Shown piece by piece: positions 25,865 through 34,502 of a DNA stretch of 64,000 nucleotides. Within the stretch, counting starts at the first letter, position 1; every line of letters begins with the position of its first letter. Made by a program: the position numbers and the translations under genes. A model generated the notes under the pieces. That model ran no database searches. It saw only the letters and a program-made list of their open reading frames with translations, and was not told the DNA's origin. Origin of the DNA: Brevundimonas sp. SGAir0440 (GTDB taxonomy: Bacteria; Pseudomonadota; Alphaproteobacteria; Caulobacterales; Caulobacteraceae); assembly GCF_005484585.1 (NCBI RefSeq), contig NZ_CP039435.1:62001-126000 (forward strand), in the 5' to 3' direction.

Positions 25865-25967
25865 CCGTCACCCTCGGACTTGATCCGAGGGTCGGACGTT
25901 CCGCCACGCGCTCCTCGCAGGGGAGACGCAGAGCGGCCGATCCTCGGGTCGAGCCCGAGGATGACGG
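25865..25967. repeat. Inverted pair of REP-like hairpins
   Basis: Two copies of a 31-nt palindromic unit face each other. Copy one (25865-25895) has CCCTCGGA and TCCGAGGG arms; copy two (25937-25967, opposite strand) has ATCCTCGGG and CCCGAGGAT arms. Again the stems differ at paired positions yet still pair. It lies between the ornithine decarboxylase and the deoxyhypusine-synthase-like genes and could shape their shared transcript. Confidence 0.75.
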
Positions 25968-25983
25968 TTACAGGTGGGGGCGT

Positions 25984-27249
25984 CTACTTCCGGCGCGACT
26001 TGCGCTGACCGGCCTTACCCTTGGGGCGTGACAGGCGCACGACCTTGCGGGCGTTCTCTTCCGCCGTGGTGCGCACGGTGGGGATGGAACGCGGGGCCAG
26101 ACCGTACAGCGAGGCCATCGGAGCGTCCTCGACTGCCGCGATGTCGTGTTCGCCATAGCCGTTGAAGCCCGTCGACATGGCCACGCCATAGGCGCCCAGC
26201 ATGCCGATTTCGATGAAGTCGCCTTCGCGCACATCGGCCGGCAGCCAGAAGGGGCCCGGCATATGGTCGATGGAATCGCAGGTCGGGCCGTAGAACTGGA
26301 AGGCCTTCAGCTCGCCTGCGCTTTCACCGTCCCGCACCAGCTTGGTCGGGAAGGGCCAGCGCGAATGGGTCGCGTCGAACAGCGAACCGTAGGAGCCGTC
26401 GTTCAGATAAAGGGCGTCGCCCTTGCGCAGGTCGACACGGGCCAGGATCGACGAGGATTCGGCGACCAGCGCCCGGCCGGGCTCGCACCACAGCTCGGTC
26501 GTTTCCGACACCGGCATCTCGTTGAAGCCGCGATGGATGGCGTCGGCGTATTCGCTCATGTCCGGCGGGACCATGCCCGGATAGACGGAAGGGAAGCCGC
26601 CGCCGACATCGACGATATCGACGATCACGCCCGCACGGCTGATCGACCGGCCGACCTGGGCCATCGCCGCCTGATAAGCGGTCGGGCGCATGCACTGGCT
26701 GCCGACGTGGAAGGAGACGCCCATCAGGCCGTCCTTGACCGCCTGGCGCGTCGCCATCAGCAGGGCCGGCGCCTGATCCGACGAGACGCCGAACTTGCCC
26801 GACAGCGTGTAGGCGGCGCCGTCGGCCGAGACGGCCATGCGCACGATCAGGTTCAGGTCGTCCGCGCCGCCGGTGGCGTCGAGGATCTTGTTCAGCTCGT
26901 CGATGCAGTCGAGCGAGAAGGTGCGCACGCCGTGATCGAAATAGGCCTTGGTGATCGCAGAGCGGCTCTTGACCGGGTGCATGAAGGCCAGGCGCACGTC
27001 ATGGCTGACCGAGCGAACCAGCTCGATCTCGGCGATGGACGCCACATCGAAGCCGCGAACGCCGGCCTCGATCAGGGTTTCGACGACCCAGCGCGAAGGG
27101 TTGGCCTTCACAGCGTAGAAGACGTCGGCCTTTAGATTATCCTGGAACCAGCGCGCCGCTACGGAAACCGAACGCGGCCGCACGAGGGCGACGGGACGTT
27201 CAGGGGACCGCTCACGGACCAGGTCCAGGGGAAGCTGATACGTGCGCAA
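25984..27249 (-). CDS. Ornithine decarboxylase (type III PLP fold)
   Basis: Makes putrescine from ornithine. The 421-residue alanine-racemase-fold enzyme has the PLP Lys in VFYAVKANP (Lys48), SFHVGSQC, the phosphate-binding DVGGGFPSVYPG, the EPGRALVAES stretch and the active-site Cys motif YGPTCDSIDHM of ornithine or lysine/ornithine decarboxylases. The C-terminal about 20 residues are strongly basic. The start is a TTG at 27249 with AGGGGG 9 nt upstream. Diaminopimelate decarboxylase is ruled out by the CDS motif context; some lysine activity is possible. Confidence 0.9.
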   Translation of the reverse strand: MRTYQLPLDLVRERSPERPVALVRPRSVSVAARWFQDNLKADVFYAVKANPSRWVVETLIEAGVRGFDVASIAEIELVRSVSHDVRLAFMHPVKSRSAITKAYFDHGVRTFSLDCIDELNKILDATGGADDLNLIVRMAVSADGAAYTLSGKFGVSSDQAPALLMATRQAVKDGLMGVSFHVGSQCMRPTAYQAAMAQVGRSISRAGVIVDIVDVGGGFPSVYPGMVPPDMSEYADAIHRGFNEMPVSETTELWCEPGRALVAESSSILARVDLRKGDALYLNDGSYGSLFDATHSRWPFPTKLVRDGESAGELKAFQFYGPTCDSIDHMPGPFWLPADVREGDFIEIGMLGAYGVAMSTGFNGYGEHDIAAVEDAPMASLYGLAPRSIPTVRTTAEENARKVVRLSRPKGKAGQRKSRRK

Positions 27250-27453
27250 TTCACGTAACCCCCTGCTAATTGTTAAACCCAGACCGGCGTTAGCGGCGCA
27301 GACAGGACCTACGGGGTCCGCCGGAGAGCGCGATATGGGGACGCGCGACTGTCATGTAAAGAGGTTTTTTCGTGGCGGGGCCGGCAAGAAGCTGTGCGAA
27401 GCGTCGGGGAAACTGGCGACCAACGGCTGCGTTAGGCTTTCGAGGGGACCGTC

Positions 27454-28677
27454 ATGAATCGCTGGATATTTCTGTTTCGTCGCCTGTCGCGGCAACTGTG
27501 GTGGCGCGCCAGCCTGTATGCCGCTCTTGGCGTGATCGCCGCATTGGCCGGGGCGTGGGGCGCGCCGTTCGCCCCCGACGTTCTGGCCGAACGGTTCGGC
27601 GGCGATTCCGTGGAGGCGGTGCTGACGATCTTGGCGTCCAGCCTTCTGGCGGTGGCGACCTTTTCGCTGGGCGCCATGGTCACCGCCTACACAAGCGTGT
27701 CGAGCGCAGCGACTCCGCGAGCCGCCGCCCTGATCACCGGCGACGAAAGCACGCAAAAGGCCCTGTCCACCTTCGTCGGGGCCTTTCTCTACGCCATCGT
27801 CGGCGTCACCGCGATCAACGCCCAGTATTATGGTCCGGGCGGACGAGCGATCATCTTCGTCTTCAGCCTTGGCGTCGTGGCGTTGGTGGCCTTTCGTCTT
27901 CTGACCTGGGTAAGCCGCCTGACCAGTCTGGCGCGGCTCAGCCATACCGTCGAGCGGGTCGAGGCCGAGGCGGCCAAGGCGCTGAAGGCGGACGCGGAAC
28001 GACCGCGCATGGGCGCTGCGTTGGGCACGTTGTCGCAAGGCCGGATCGTCGCGGCGGCGTCGACCGGCTACGTCCTGAACGTCGATGTCCAGCACCTGCA
28101 GACGCTGGCGGAACGGGCGGATGCGCGGGTCCAGATTCTGGCGCGGCCTGGCGCCTTTCGCATGCGGGGCGAACCCTTGGCGCGTCTGGACGGCGACAAG
28201 ATCGCCCCAGATGCGGTGCTCAGCGCCTTCATTCTGGGCCGGGAACGGTCGTTCGATCAGGATCCGCGCTATGGCCTGATCGTCTTGGGCGAGATCGCCG
28301 ACAAGGCGCTGTCGAGCGCCGTCAACGACATCGGCACGGTCGTGTGCGTCGTCGGATCAGGCGTTCGGCTGCTGGATCAGTGGGCCGATCAGAGAACCGA
28401 AAAGGTGGCGGAGTGTGATCGCGTTCTGGCCGAGGCGCTGGACGCATCCGAGCTGCTGGACGACATCTTCGGCCCGGTCCTGCGGCATGGGGCCCACGAT
28501 CTGACGGCCGCCATCAGACTGCGCAAGGCCCTGGCGTCGCTGTCGGTCCATCCGGTTCTGGCGGGTGCGGCGCTGGCCATGGACGACCGGCTGCTACAGG
28601 CGGCGCAGCCCCAGGACGCGGCGGACGGGGCGCTTCTGCGGCGTTGCGGCCTGGGCGAGACCGTAAGGGCGGACTAG
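27454..28677 (+). CDS. DUF2254 membrane protein
   Basis: A 407-residue protein with four N-terminal membrane segments within the first about 150 residues (for example YAALGVIAALAGAW and ILASSLLAVATFSLGAMVT) and a soluble remainder. The ATFSLGAMVTAYTSVSSAATPR stretch is typical of DUF2254. The soluble part includes LGEIADKALSSAVNDIGT, also conserved in the family. Function is unknown; channel-like roles have been guessed. A GAGGGGA ribosome site supports the start. It is a single-gene unit. Confidence 0.85.
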   Translation: MNRWIFLFRRLSRQLWWRASLYAALGVIAALAGAWGAPFAPDVLAERFGGDSVEAVLTILASSLLAVATFSLGAMVTAYTSVSSAATPRAAALITGDESTQKALSTFVGAFLYAIVGVTAINAQYYGPGGRAIIFVFSLGVVALVAFRLLTWVSRLTSLARLSHTVERVEAEAAKALKADAERPRMGAALGTLSQGRIVAAASTGYVLNVDVQHLQTLAERADARVQILARPGAFRMRGEPLARLDGDKIAPDAVLSAFILGRERSFDQDPRYGLIVLGEIADKALSSAVNDIGTVVCVVGSGVRLLDQWADQRTEKVAECDRVLAEALDASELLDDIFGPVLRHGAHDLTAAIRLRKALASLSVHPVLAGAALAMDDRLLQAAQPQDAADGALLRRCGLGETVRAD

Positions 28678-28768
28678 ACGAAATCCCACGCCCCGTGCGA
28701 TTAAGACTTGCCCGAGCGTGATTTCAGCTTATTGCGGCGCCCCTTCGCCATAGCCTCCTAGCGAGTTC

Positions 28769-29578
28769 ATGAGTTCATCCGCAGCCGCCGCCGCCCCTGG
28801 GCTAGTCCTGGCGCGTGACGTGTCGAAGACCTTCGGATCGCGAAAGGCGCTGGACGGCGTCTCGATTTCCGTGGCCTCCGGCGAAATGGTCGCCCTGATC
28901 GGTCCGTCCGGTTCGGGCAAGTCCACCCTGCTCCGCTCCATCACCGGCCTGCAGTCGATCGATGCGGGCGCCGGCACGATCCAGGTGTTCGGCGAGACCG
29001 TGCAGAAGGACGGCCGGGTCACCGGCGCCGTGCGCAAGGCGCGCAGCAAGCTGGGCATGATCTTCCAGCAGTTCAATCTGGTCGGGCGTCTGAGCCTGTT
29101 CTCCAACGTCATGCTGGGCGCGCTGGGGCGTCTGCCCGGATGGAAGGGCCTGCTGGGCCTGTGGCCCCAAGCGGACAAGGACAAGGCCATGGCGGCCCTG
29201 CACCGCGTCGGCGTCAGCGACTACGCCGCCCAGCGCGCCAACACCCTGTCCGGCGGCCAGCAGCAGCGCGGCGCCATCGCCCGCGCCATCGTCCAGGGCG
29301 CAAAGGCCATTCTGGCCGACGAACCCGTCGCCTCGCTGGACCCGGTGTCCGCCCGCAAGGTGATGGAACTGCTGGTCGAGCTGAACAAGCGCGACGGCAT
29401 GGGGGTGATCGTCACCCTGCACCAGGTCGACTACGCCATCCGCTACTGCGACCGCGTCATCGCCCTGCAAGGCGGCAAGATCGTCTATGACGGCCCGTCC
29501 ACGGCGCTGGACCAAAAGCGCCTGATCGAAATCTACGGTCCCGAGTTCGAGGACGCGTTCTGGGAGACCAAGGCATGA
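28769..29578 (+). CDS. phnC: Phosphonate/phosphite ABC transporter ATP-binding protein
   Basis: A 269-residue ABC ATPase. Walker A GPSGSGKSTLLR, Q-loop FQQFNLV, signature LSGGQQQRGAIARA and Walker B ILADEPVASLD are all intact. The match is to PhnC, partner of the substrate-binding and permease genes that follow, each overlapping the previous one by 4 nt. No C-P lyase, phosphonatase or ptxD gene is in the window, so the imported ligand (phosphonate, phosphite or phosphate) is open. Confidence 0.93.
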   Translation: MSSSAAAAAPGLVLARDVSKTFGSRKALDGVSISVASGEMVALIGPSGSGKSTLLRSITGLQSIDAGAGTIQVFGETVQKDGRVTGAVRKARSKLGMIFQQFNLVGRLSLFSNVMLGALGRLPGWKGLLGLWPQADKDKAMAALHRVGVSDYAAQRANTLSGGQQQRGAIARAIVQGAKAILADEPVASLDPVSARKVMELLVELNKRDGMGVIVTLHQVDYAIRYCDRVIALQGGKIVYDGPSTALDQKRLIEIYGPEFEDAFWETKA

Positions 29579-30591
29579 GCCTGTCGCGCATTTCCCCTAC
29601 TCGCCGCCTGTTTGCTGCGGCCGGCGCTGCCGTCATGATCCTGGGCCTGGTGGCCTGCGGCGGCGGCGAGGACAAGAAGGCTGCGGGCGGCGCGCCCAGC
29701 GAGATCACCTTCTCGATCCTGTCCGCCGAAGGCCAGGCCTCGGCCGGCCCTCTGTGGCAGCCGCTGCTGGACGACATGTCCAAGGCCATAGGCGTGCCGG
29801 TGAAGCCTTACTTTGGTTCGAACTACACCGTCCTGGTCGAGGCCATGCGCGGCAACCACACCCAGGTGGGCTGGTTCTCGGCCAAGCCTGAGGTCGAGGC
29901 CATCGACCGCGCCAAAGCCGAGGTCATCGCTCGCACCGTCAACCGCGAAGGTCTGGACAGCTATCAGTCCACCCTGATCGTCAAGAAAGGGTCGGGCATC
30001 ACGCTGGATCAGGTCATGGCGTGCGGCAAGAAGTACAACTTCGGCATCGGCGACGCCCAGTCGACGTCGGGCACGCTGGCCCCGCTGACCTTCCTGTTCA
30101 ATCCGCGCGGGGTGGTCCCCAGCCAGTGCTTCAAGACCGTGCGCTCGGCCAACCACCAGGCCAACGCCTTCGGCGTGGCGACCGGCGTGATCGACGTGGC
30201 CACCTCCAACAGCGTGAACACCATCTTCATGCGCAAGGAGAACCCGCAGCTGGCCGGCCAGATCGAGGAAATCTGGACCTCGCCGCCGATCCCCGAGAGC
30301 GGCATCGTCGTACGCGAGGACCTGGATCCGGCGCTGAAGGAAAAGATCCGCAGCTTCTTCCTGACCTATGGCCAGGGCGAAGGCGCCGAGGCCGAGCGGC
30401 AGCGCAAGGTTCTGGCGGACCTGGAATATTCCCGCTTCACCGCCGCCGACGACAGCTATCTGGACCCGATCCGCGAAATGATCGCCGACCAGAAACTGGG
30501 CGAGGCCCGCGCCAAGGGCGATACGGCCGCCGCCGCCGCCGCCGAGCGCGAGCTTCAACGCCTGCGCAGCCTGCGTGAGGTCCGGCCTTGA
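29575..30591 (+). CDS. phnD: Phosphonate/phosphite-type substrate-binding lipoprotein
   Basis: A 338-residue periplasmic binding protein of the PhnD family. A signal sequence ends in the lipobox LVAC, so the mature protein should be lipid-anchored. ITFSILSAEGQASAGPLWQPLLDDM, PYFGSNYTVLVEAMRGNHTQVGWFSAKP and the later GIGDAQSTSGTLAPL match the ligand-binding frame of PhnD proteins, with Ser/Thr residues that hold the oxyanion. The C-terminus is Ala-rich. It overlaps phnC at the start (ATGA) and phnE at the end. Confidence 0.92.
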   Translation: MSLSRISPTRRLFAAAGAAVMILGLVACGGGEDKKAAGGAPSEITFSILSAEGQASAGPLWQPLLDDMSKAIGVPVKPYFGSNYTVLVEAMRGNHTQVGWFSAKPEVEAIDRAKAEVIARTVNREGLDSYQSTLIVKKGSGITLDQVMACGKKYNFGIGDAQSTSGTLAPLTFLFNPRGVVPSQCFKTVRSANHQANAFGVATGVIDVATSNSVNTIFMRKENPQLAGQIEEIWTSPPIPESGIVVREDLDPALKEKIRSFFLTYGQGEGAEAERQRKVLADLEYSRFTAADDSYLDPIREMIADQKLGEARAKGDTAAAAAAERELQRLRSLREVRP

Positions 30592-31400
30592 CCGCAGTCG
30601 CGTCTCCCGCCGTCGCGATTCCGGCGGCGCCCAAGAAGTCCGCCCTCGCTTGGGTCGCCGACGTCCTGGTCTGGGGCGGCGTCGCCGCCGTCCTGCTGTA
30701 CAGCATCGACGCGGTCGATCTGGGCAACATCTCGCGCCTGTTCGCCGGCAACGACAGCACCCAGCTGTTCGTCCATGACCTGCTGCGTCCCGACTTCAGC
30801 GACTGGAAGATGTTCGTCGCCAAGATGTGGGAGACGGTGCAGATCGCCCTGTGGGGCACCTTCCTGGCCGTGATCCTGGGCATTCCGCTCGGTCTGGCGG
30901 CGGCGCGCAACATCGCGCCCGTCTGGATCGTGACGCCCGTGCGCTGGATCATGAACCTGCTGCGTTCGGTGCCGGATCTGGTGATCGGCCTGCTGTTCGT
31001 GACCGCCGTGGGCCTGGGGCCTCTGGCGGGCGTTCTGGCCATCACCCTGAATACGGCCGGGGTTCTGGCCAAGCTGTTCTCGGAAGCGGTCGAGTCGATC
31101 GACAAGGGTCCGGTCGAGGGCGTGCGCGCCACCGGCGCGGGCAAGCTGCACGAGATCGTCTGGGGCGTCCTGCCTCAGGTCGCGCCGCTGTGGACCTCAT
31201 TCGCCCTGTACCGCTTTGAATCCAACAGCCGGTCCGCGACCGTGCTGGGTCTGATCGGCGCGGGCGGCATCGGCCAGGTGCTGTTCGACAGCATGAACGC
31301 CTTCGATTTCCGCGCCGTCTCGGCCATCGTGATCGTCGTCGTGGTCGCCGTGACCCTGATCGACACCCTGTCGCAGGTGATGCGCCGCCGCCTGCTGTAG
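30588..31400 (+). CDS. phnE: Phosphonate/phosphite ABC transporter permease
   Basis: A 270-residue inner-membrane permease with about six membrane segments and the EAA-type cytoplasmic loop EGVRATGAGKLHEIVWGVLPQ that docks with the ATPase. The start is a TTG that overlaps the phnD stop by 4 nt (TTGA). MNLLRSVPDLVIGLLFV and GLIGAGGIGQVLF are typical PhnE stretches. It completes a three-gene importer. Confidence 0.93.
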   Translation: MTAVASPAVAIPAAPKKSALAWVADVLVWGGVAAVLLYSIDAVDLGNISRLFAGNDSTQLFVHDLLRPDFSDWKMFVAKMWETVQIALWGTFLAVILGIPLGLAAARNIAPVWIVTPVRWIMNLLRSVPDLVIGLLFVTAVGLGPLAGVLAITLNTAGVLAKLFSEAVESIDKGPVEGVRATGAGKLHEIVWGVLPQVAPLWTSFALYRFESNSRSATVLGLIGAGGIGQVLFDSMNAFDFRAVSAIVIVVVVAVTLIDTLSQVMRRRLL

Positions 31401-31423
31401 CGGCGGCGGTTCCCTTCGCGGGA

Positions 31424-31464
31424 CTGTCATAATCCTCTGCTCTAAGCATCGCGAAATCGATGCT
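31424..31464 (+). promoter_or_regulatory. Candidate Pho box and adjacent palindrome upstream of pstS-like gene
   Basis: CTGTCAT at 31424-31430 matches a PhoB half-site; the next half-site position (31435-31441, CTCTGCT) matches poorly. A hairpin with AGCATCG and CGATGCT arms (31445-31451 and 31458-31464) follows. The location fits phosphate control of the downstream gene, but the evidence is one good half-site only. Confidence 0.35.
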
Positions 31465-31479
31465 CAGGGAGAGCCTTGG

Positions 31480-32547
31480 ATGATCCGCACACTGAAACTG
31501 GCGGCTTCGGCCGCCGCCCTTCTGGCCCTGGCGGCCTGTGGCGACAACGGCGGGGGCGGCTCCGCCTCCGGCGCGCGCTCCGGCATCTGGGCGGCCGGTT
31601 CGTCGACAGTCTTCCCCTTCGCCACGCGGGTCGCCGAGACCTTCGCGCGCGGTTCGGGCGGCGCGGCGCCGCGCGTCGAATCGCTGGGCACCGGCGGCGG
31701 CATCCAGGCCTTCTGCCAGGGCGTCGGCCCGACCACCCCGGACATCGCCAACGCCTCGCGTCAGATGAAGCAGTCCGAGTTCGATCTGTGCGCCAAGAAC
31801 GGCGTCACCGACATCGTCGAGATCAAGATCGGCTTCGACGGCATCGTCATCGCCACGGCCCGTAACGGCAACGGCTTCAACTTCGAACTGAACGACCTGT
31901 ACGAAGGCCTGGCCAAGGAAGTGCCGGGCGCCGACGGTCAGTTCGTCGCCAATCCGGCCAAGACCTGGAACCAGGTCAACGCCGGCCTGCCGAACCAGCG
32001 CATCCAGGTCTATGGCCCGCCGCCCACCTCGGGCACGCGCGACGCCTTCCTGGAGCTGGGCATGACGCCGGGCGCCAAGCTGGTGCCGGCCGTCAAGGCG
32101 ATCGAAGGCGACAAGGACCGGTTCGAAGCCATCGCCCACACCCTGCGCGAGGACGGCGCCTGGATCGATTCCGGCGAGAACGACAACGCCATCGTCCAGA
32201 CCCTGACCCGCACGCCGGGTTCGCTGGGCGTGTTCGGCTATTCGTTCCTGGAGCAGAACCTGGATACGGTGAAGGCCGAGACCATCGACGGCGTCGCCCC
32301 CACCGCCGACACCATCGCCAGCGGCGCCTATCCGCTGTCGCGCAGCCTGTACATCTATGTGAAGAAGGCCCATATCGGCGTCATTCCGGGCCTGCAGCAG
32401 TTCGTGCAGGAGTTCCTGTCGGAAGGCGCCGCCGGCAAGGGCGGCTATCTGGCCGACCGCGGCCTGATCCCGCTGCCGGAGGACCAGCTGCTGGCCCAGC
32501 GCGCGACCATCGCCGCCATGACCCCGATGGCCCGCCCCGCCAAATAA
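31480..32547 (+). CDS. pstS: PstS-type phosphate-binding lipoprotein
   Basis: A 355-residue phosphate ABC transporter binding protein with a lipobox (LAAC) after a short signal sequence. The phosphate-loop IWAAGSSTVFPF and GTGGGIQAFCQGVG, and the PPPTSGTRDAFLELG loop, are the expected ligand contacts. No pstC, pstA or pstB follows; they must be elsewhere, or the protein acts alone as a surface phosphate binder. It follows phnE by about 80 nt and has its own AGGGAGAG ribosome site and terminator. Confidence 0.92.
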   Translation: MIRTLKLAASAAALLALAACGDNGGGGSASGARSGIWAAGSSTVFPFATRVAETFARGSGGAAPRVESLGTGGGIQAFCQGVGPTTPDIANASRQMKQSEFDLCAKNGVTDIVEIKIGFDGIVIATARNGNGFNFELNDLYEGLAKEVPGADGQFVANPAKTWNQVNAGLPNQRIQVYGPPPTSGTRDAFLELGMTPGAKLVPAVKAIEGDKDRFEAIAHTLREDGAWIDSGENDNAIVQTLTRTPGSLGVFGYSFLEQNLDTVKAETIDGVAPTADTIASGAYPLSRSLYIYVKKAHIGVIPGLQQFVQEFLSEGAAGKGGYLADRGLIPLPEDQLLAQRATIAAMTPMARPAK

Positions 32548-32580
32548 GGCGGAACCTGACCGCCGTTCCGCCCCTTTTTT
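32548..32580 (+). terminator. Intrinsic terminator of pstS
   Basis: GGCGGAAC (32548-32555) pairs with GTTCCGCC (32565-32572), with a 9-nt loop and a T6 tract at 32575-32580, directly after the pstS stop. Confidence 0.85.
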
Positions 32581-32594
32581 CACCGGTTCGCCCC

Positions 32595-32617
32595 GTTGAA
32601 GCGCGAAGCGCTTCAAC
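32595..32617 (+). repeat. Perfect 10-bp hairpin upstream of galU
   Basis: GTTGAAGCGC and GCGCTTCAAC arms with a GAA loop, followed by another copy of the TGAAGCGC core. No T tract follows, so it is not a usual terminator. It lies in the 5' leader of galU. Confidence 0.55.
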
Positions 32618-32667
32618 TGAAGCGCACGAGGCCGTAGAAGGGGCGGGATAGCTGTCAGGATGATTTG

Positions 32668-33546
32668 ATGACCACCACGCCCGCGCGCCTGCGCAAGGCC
32701 GTACTGCCCGTCGCGGGCCTCGGCACCCGGGTCCTGCCCGGCACCAAGACGACCCCCAAGGAACTGCTGAACGTCGTCGACCGGCCGATCCTGTCCTACA
32801 TCGTCGAAGAGGCGCGCGAGGCCGGGATCGAGCACATCGTCTTCGTCACCGGCCGCTCCAAGGGCGCCATCGAGGACTATTTCGATCACCAGATCGAGCT
32901 GGAAGCCCAGCTTCAGGCCAAGGGCAAGACCGACATCCTGGAGATGATGAACGCCGAACTGGCCTCGGCCGGCGAGATGAGCTTCACCCGCCAGATGCAG
33001 CCCAAGGGCCTGGGCCACGCCGTCTGGTGCGCGCGCGACATCATCGGGCACGAGCCGTTCGCCGTCATCCTGCCCGACGTCATCGTGGATTCGCAGCCCG
33101 GCGCCCTGAAACAGTTGGCCGAGGTCTATGCCGAAACCGGCGGCAACATCATCGGCGTGGAATCCGTCCCCGAAGATCAGACCCACAAATACGGCATCGT
33201 CGATCCGGTCAGCCGCGACGGTGCGCGCATCGTCATGAAGGGCATGGTCGAAAAGCCCGCCGCCGGAACTGCGCCGTCCAACCTGTCGATCTCGGGCCGT
33301 TACATCCTGCAGCCGGAAATCTTCGACCTGTTGGCGACGCAGGAAAAGGGCGCGGGCGGCGAGATCCAGCTGACCGACGCCATGGCGCGACTGATGGCGG
33401 ACCAGAGCTTCACCGCCGTGGAATATGAAGGCGTCACGCACGACTGCGGCGACAAGATCGGCCTGCTGCGCGCCAACGTCGCCCTGGCCCTAAAACGCCC
33501 CGACCTGGGCGACGCCGCGCGCGAGGCGATCGCGGGCCTGCTGTGA
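32668..33546 (+). CDS. galU: UTP-glucose-1-phosphate uridylyltransferase
   Basis: Makes UDP-glucose for polysaccharide and envelope synthesis. The 292-residue protein has the nucleotidyltransferase signature GLGTRVLPGTKTTPKELL (about residues 17-34), the LPDVIVD metal site and a C-terminal GDKIGLLRANVALAL helix. I use the ATG at 32668, after CAGGA; a TTG one codon earlier is also in frame. Single-gene unit. Confidence 0.95.
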   Translation: MTTTPARLRKAVLPVAGLGTRVLPGTKTTPKELLNVVDRPILSYIVEEAREAGIEHIVFVTGRSKGAIEDYFDHQIELEAQLQAKGKTDILEMMNAELASAGEMSFTRQMQPKGLGHAVWCARDIIGHEPFAVILPDVIVDSQPGALKQLAEVYAETGGNIIGVESVPEDQTHKYGIVDPVSRDGARIVMKGMVEKPAAGTAPSNLSISGRYILQPEIFDLLATQEKGAGGEIQLTDAMARLMADQSFTAVEYEGVTHDCGDKIGLLRANVALALKRPDLGDAAREAIAGLL

Positions 33547-33623
33547 CGCTGGGGAAGGCAGCGGGGGTTCCGGTTTACGCCCGCCCCTGCTAACCCTCCG
33601 CGCAAATCATCAGGAGACGAACC

Positions 33624-34445
33624 ATGGCGACTTCCGAAGGCTGGGACATGCCGACCGGCGACCTCATGAAGGGCAAGAAGGGCCTGATCATGGGCGTGGC
33701 CAACTCCAGCTCCATCGCCTGGGGCATCGCCTCGCAGCTGGCCGCCCAGGGCGCCGAGCTGGCCTTCACCTATCTGGGCGAGAGCCTGGAGCGTCGCGTG
33801 CGTCCGCTGGCCGAGAGCGTTGGCGCCAAGCTGCTGATCCCGGCCGACGTCACCGACGACGCCTCGATGGATGCGGCCTTCGCCGAGCTGGAAAGGACCT
33901 TCGGCACGATCGACTTCGTCGTCCATTCGGTGGCCTTTGCCAACAAGGATGAGTTGAAGGGCAGCTTCGTGGACAACACCACGCGCGACAGCTTCCTTCT
34001 GGCCATGAACATCTCGGCCTTCAGCTTCGTGGACGTGTCGCGTCGCGCGGCCAAGCTGATGCCGAACGGCGGCAGCTTGATCACCCTGACCTATCTGGGG
34101 TCCGAGCGGGTCATTCCGAACTACAACACCATGGGCGTCGCCAAGGCCGCGCTGGAAGCCGCGACCCGCTATATCGCGCGCGACCTGGGTCCCAAGAACA
34201 TCCGCGTCAACGCCATCTCGGCCGGGGCCATGCGCACCCTGTCGCTGGCCGGCATCTCGGGCGGGCGCGGCCTGCACTCCAAGTCGGCGCAGTTCTCGCT
34301 GATCAAGGAAGAGACCTCGATGGAAGGCGTCGCGGGCGCGGCCCTGTGGCTGTGTTCGGACCTGGGCCGTTCGACCACGGGCGAAGTCGTCCACGTCGAT
34401 GCGGGCTTCCACGCCGTGGGCCTGCCGGAAGACATCGAAGGCTGA
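33624..34445 (+). CDS. fabI: Enoyl-[acyl-carrier-protein] reductase, NADH
   Basis: Last step of each fatty-acid elongation cycle. The 273-residue SDR-type enzyme has the FabI cofactor turn GVANSSSIAWGIA, VHSVAFANKDELKG, and the catalytic Tyr/Lys in TYLGSERVIPNYNTMGVAKAAL (Y-x6-M-x3-K). The substrate loop AGAMRTLSLAGISGG is complete. A CAGGAGACG ribosome site precedes the ATG. A nine-residue N-terminal extension before the usual MPTGDLM start is present. Confidence 0.95.
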   Translation: MATSEGWDMPTGDLMKGKKGLIMGVANSSSIAWGIASQLAAQGAELAFTYLGESLERRVRPLAESVGAKLLIPADVTDDASMDAAFAELERTFGTIDFVVHSVAFANKDELKGSFVDNTTRDSFLLAMNISAFSFVDVSRRAAKLMPNGGSLITLTYLGSERVIPNYNTMGVAKAALEAATRYIARDLGPKNIRVNAISAGAMRTLSLAGISGGRGLHSKSAQFSLIKEETSMEGVAGAALWLCSDLGRSTTGEVVHVDAGFHAVGLPEDIEG

Positions 34446-34502
34446 TCTAGGAGGGCTGATCCCAGCCTTCCGCCACCTGAAGCGACGGTTTAAGGCCGGG
34501 GC

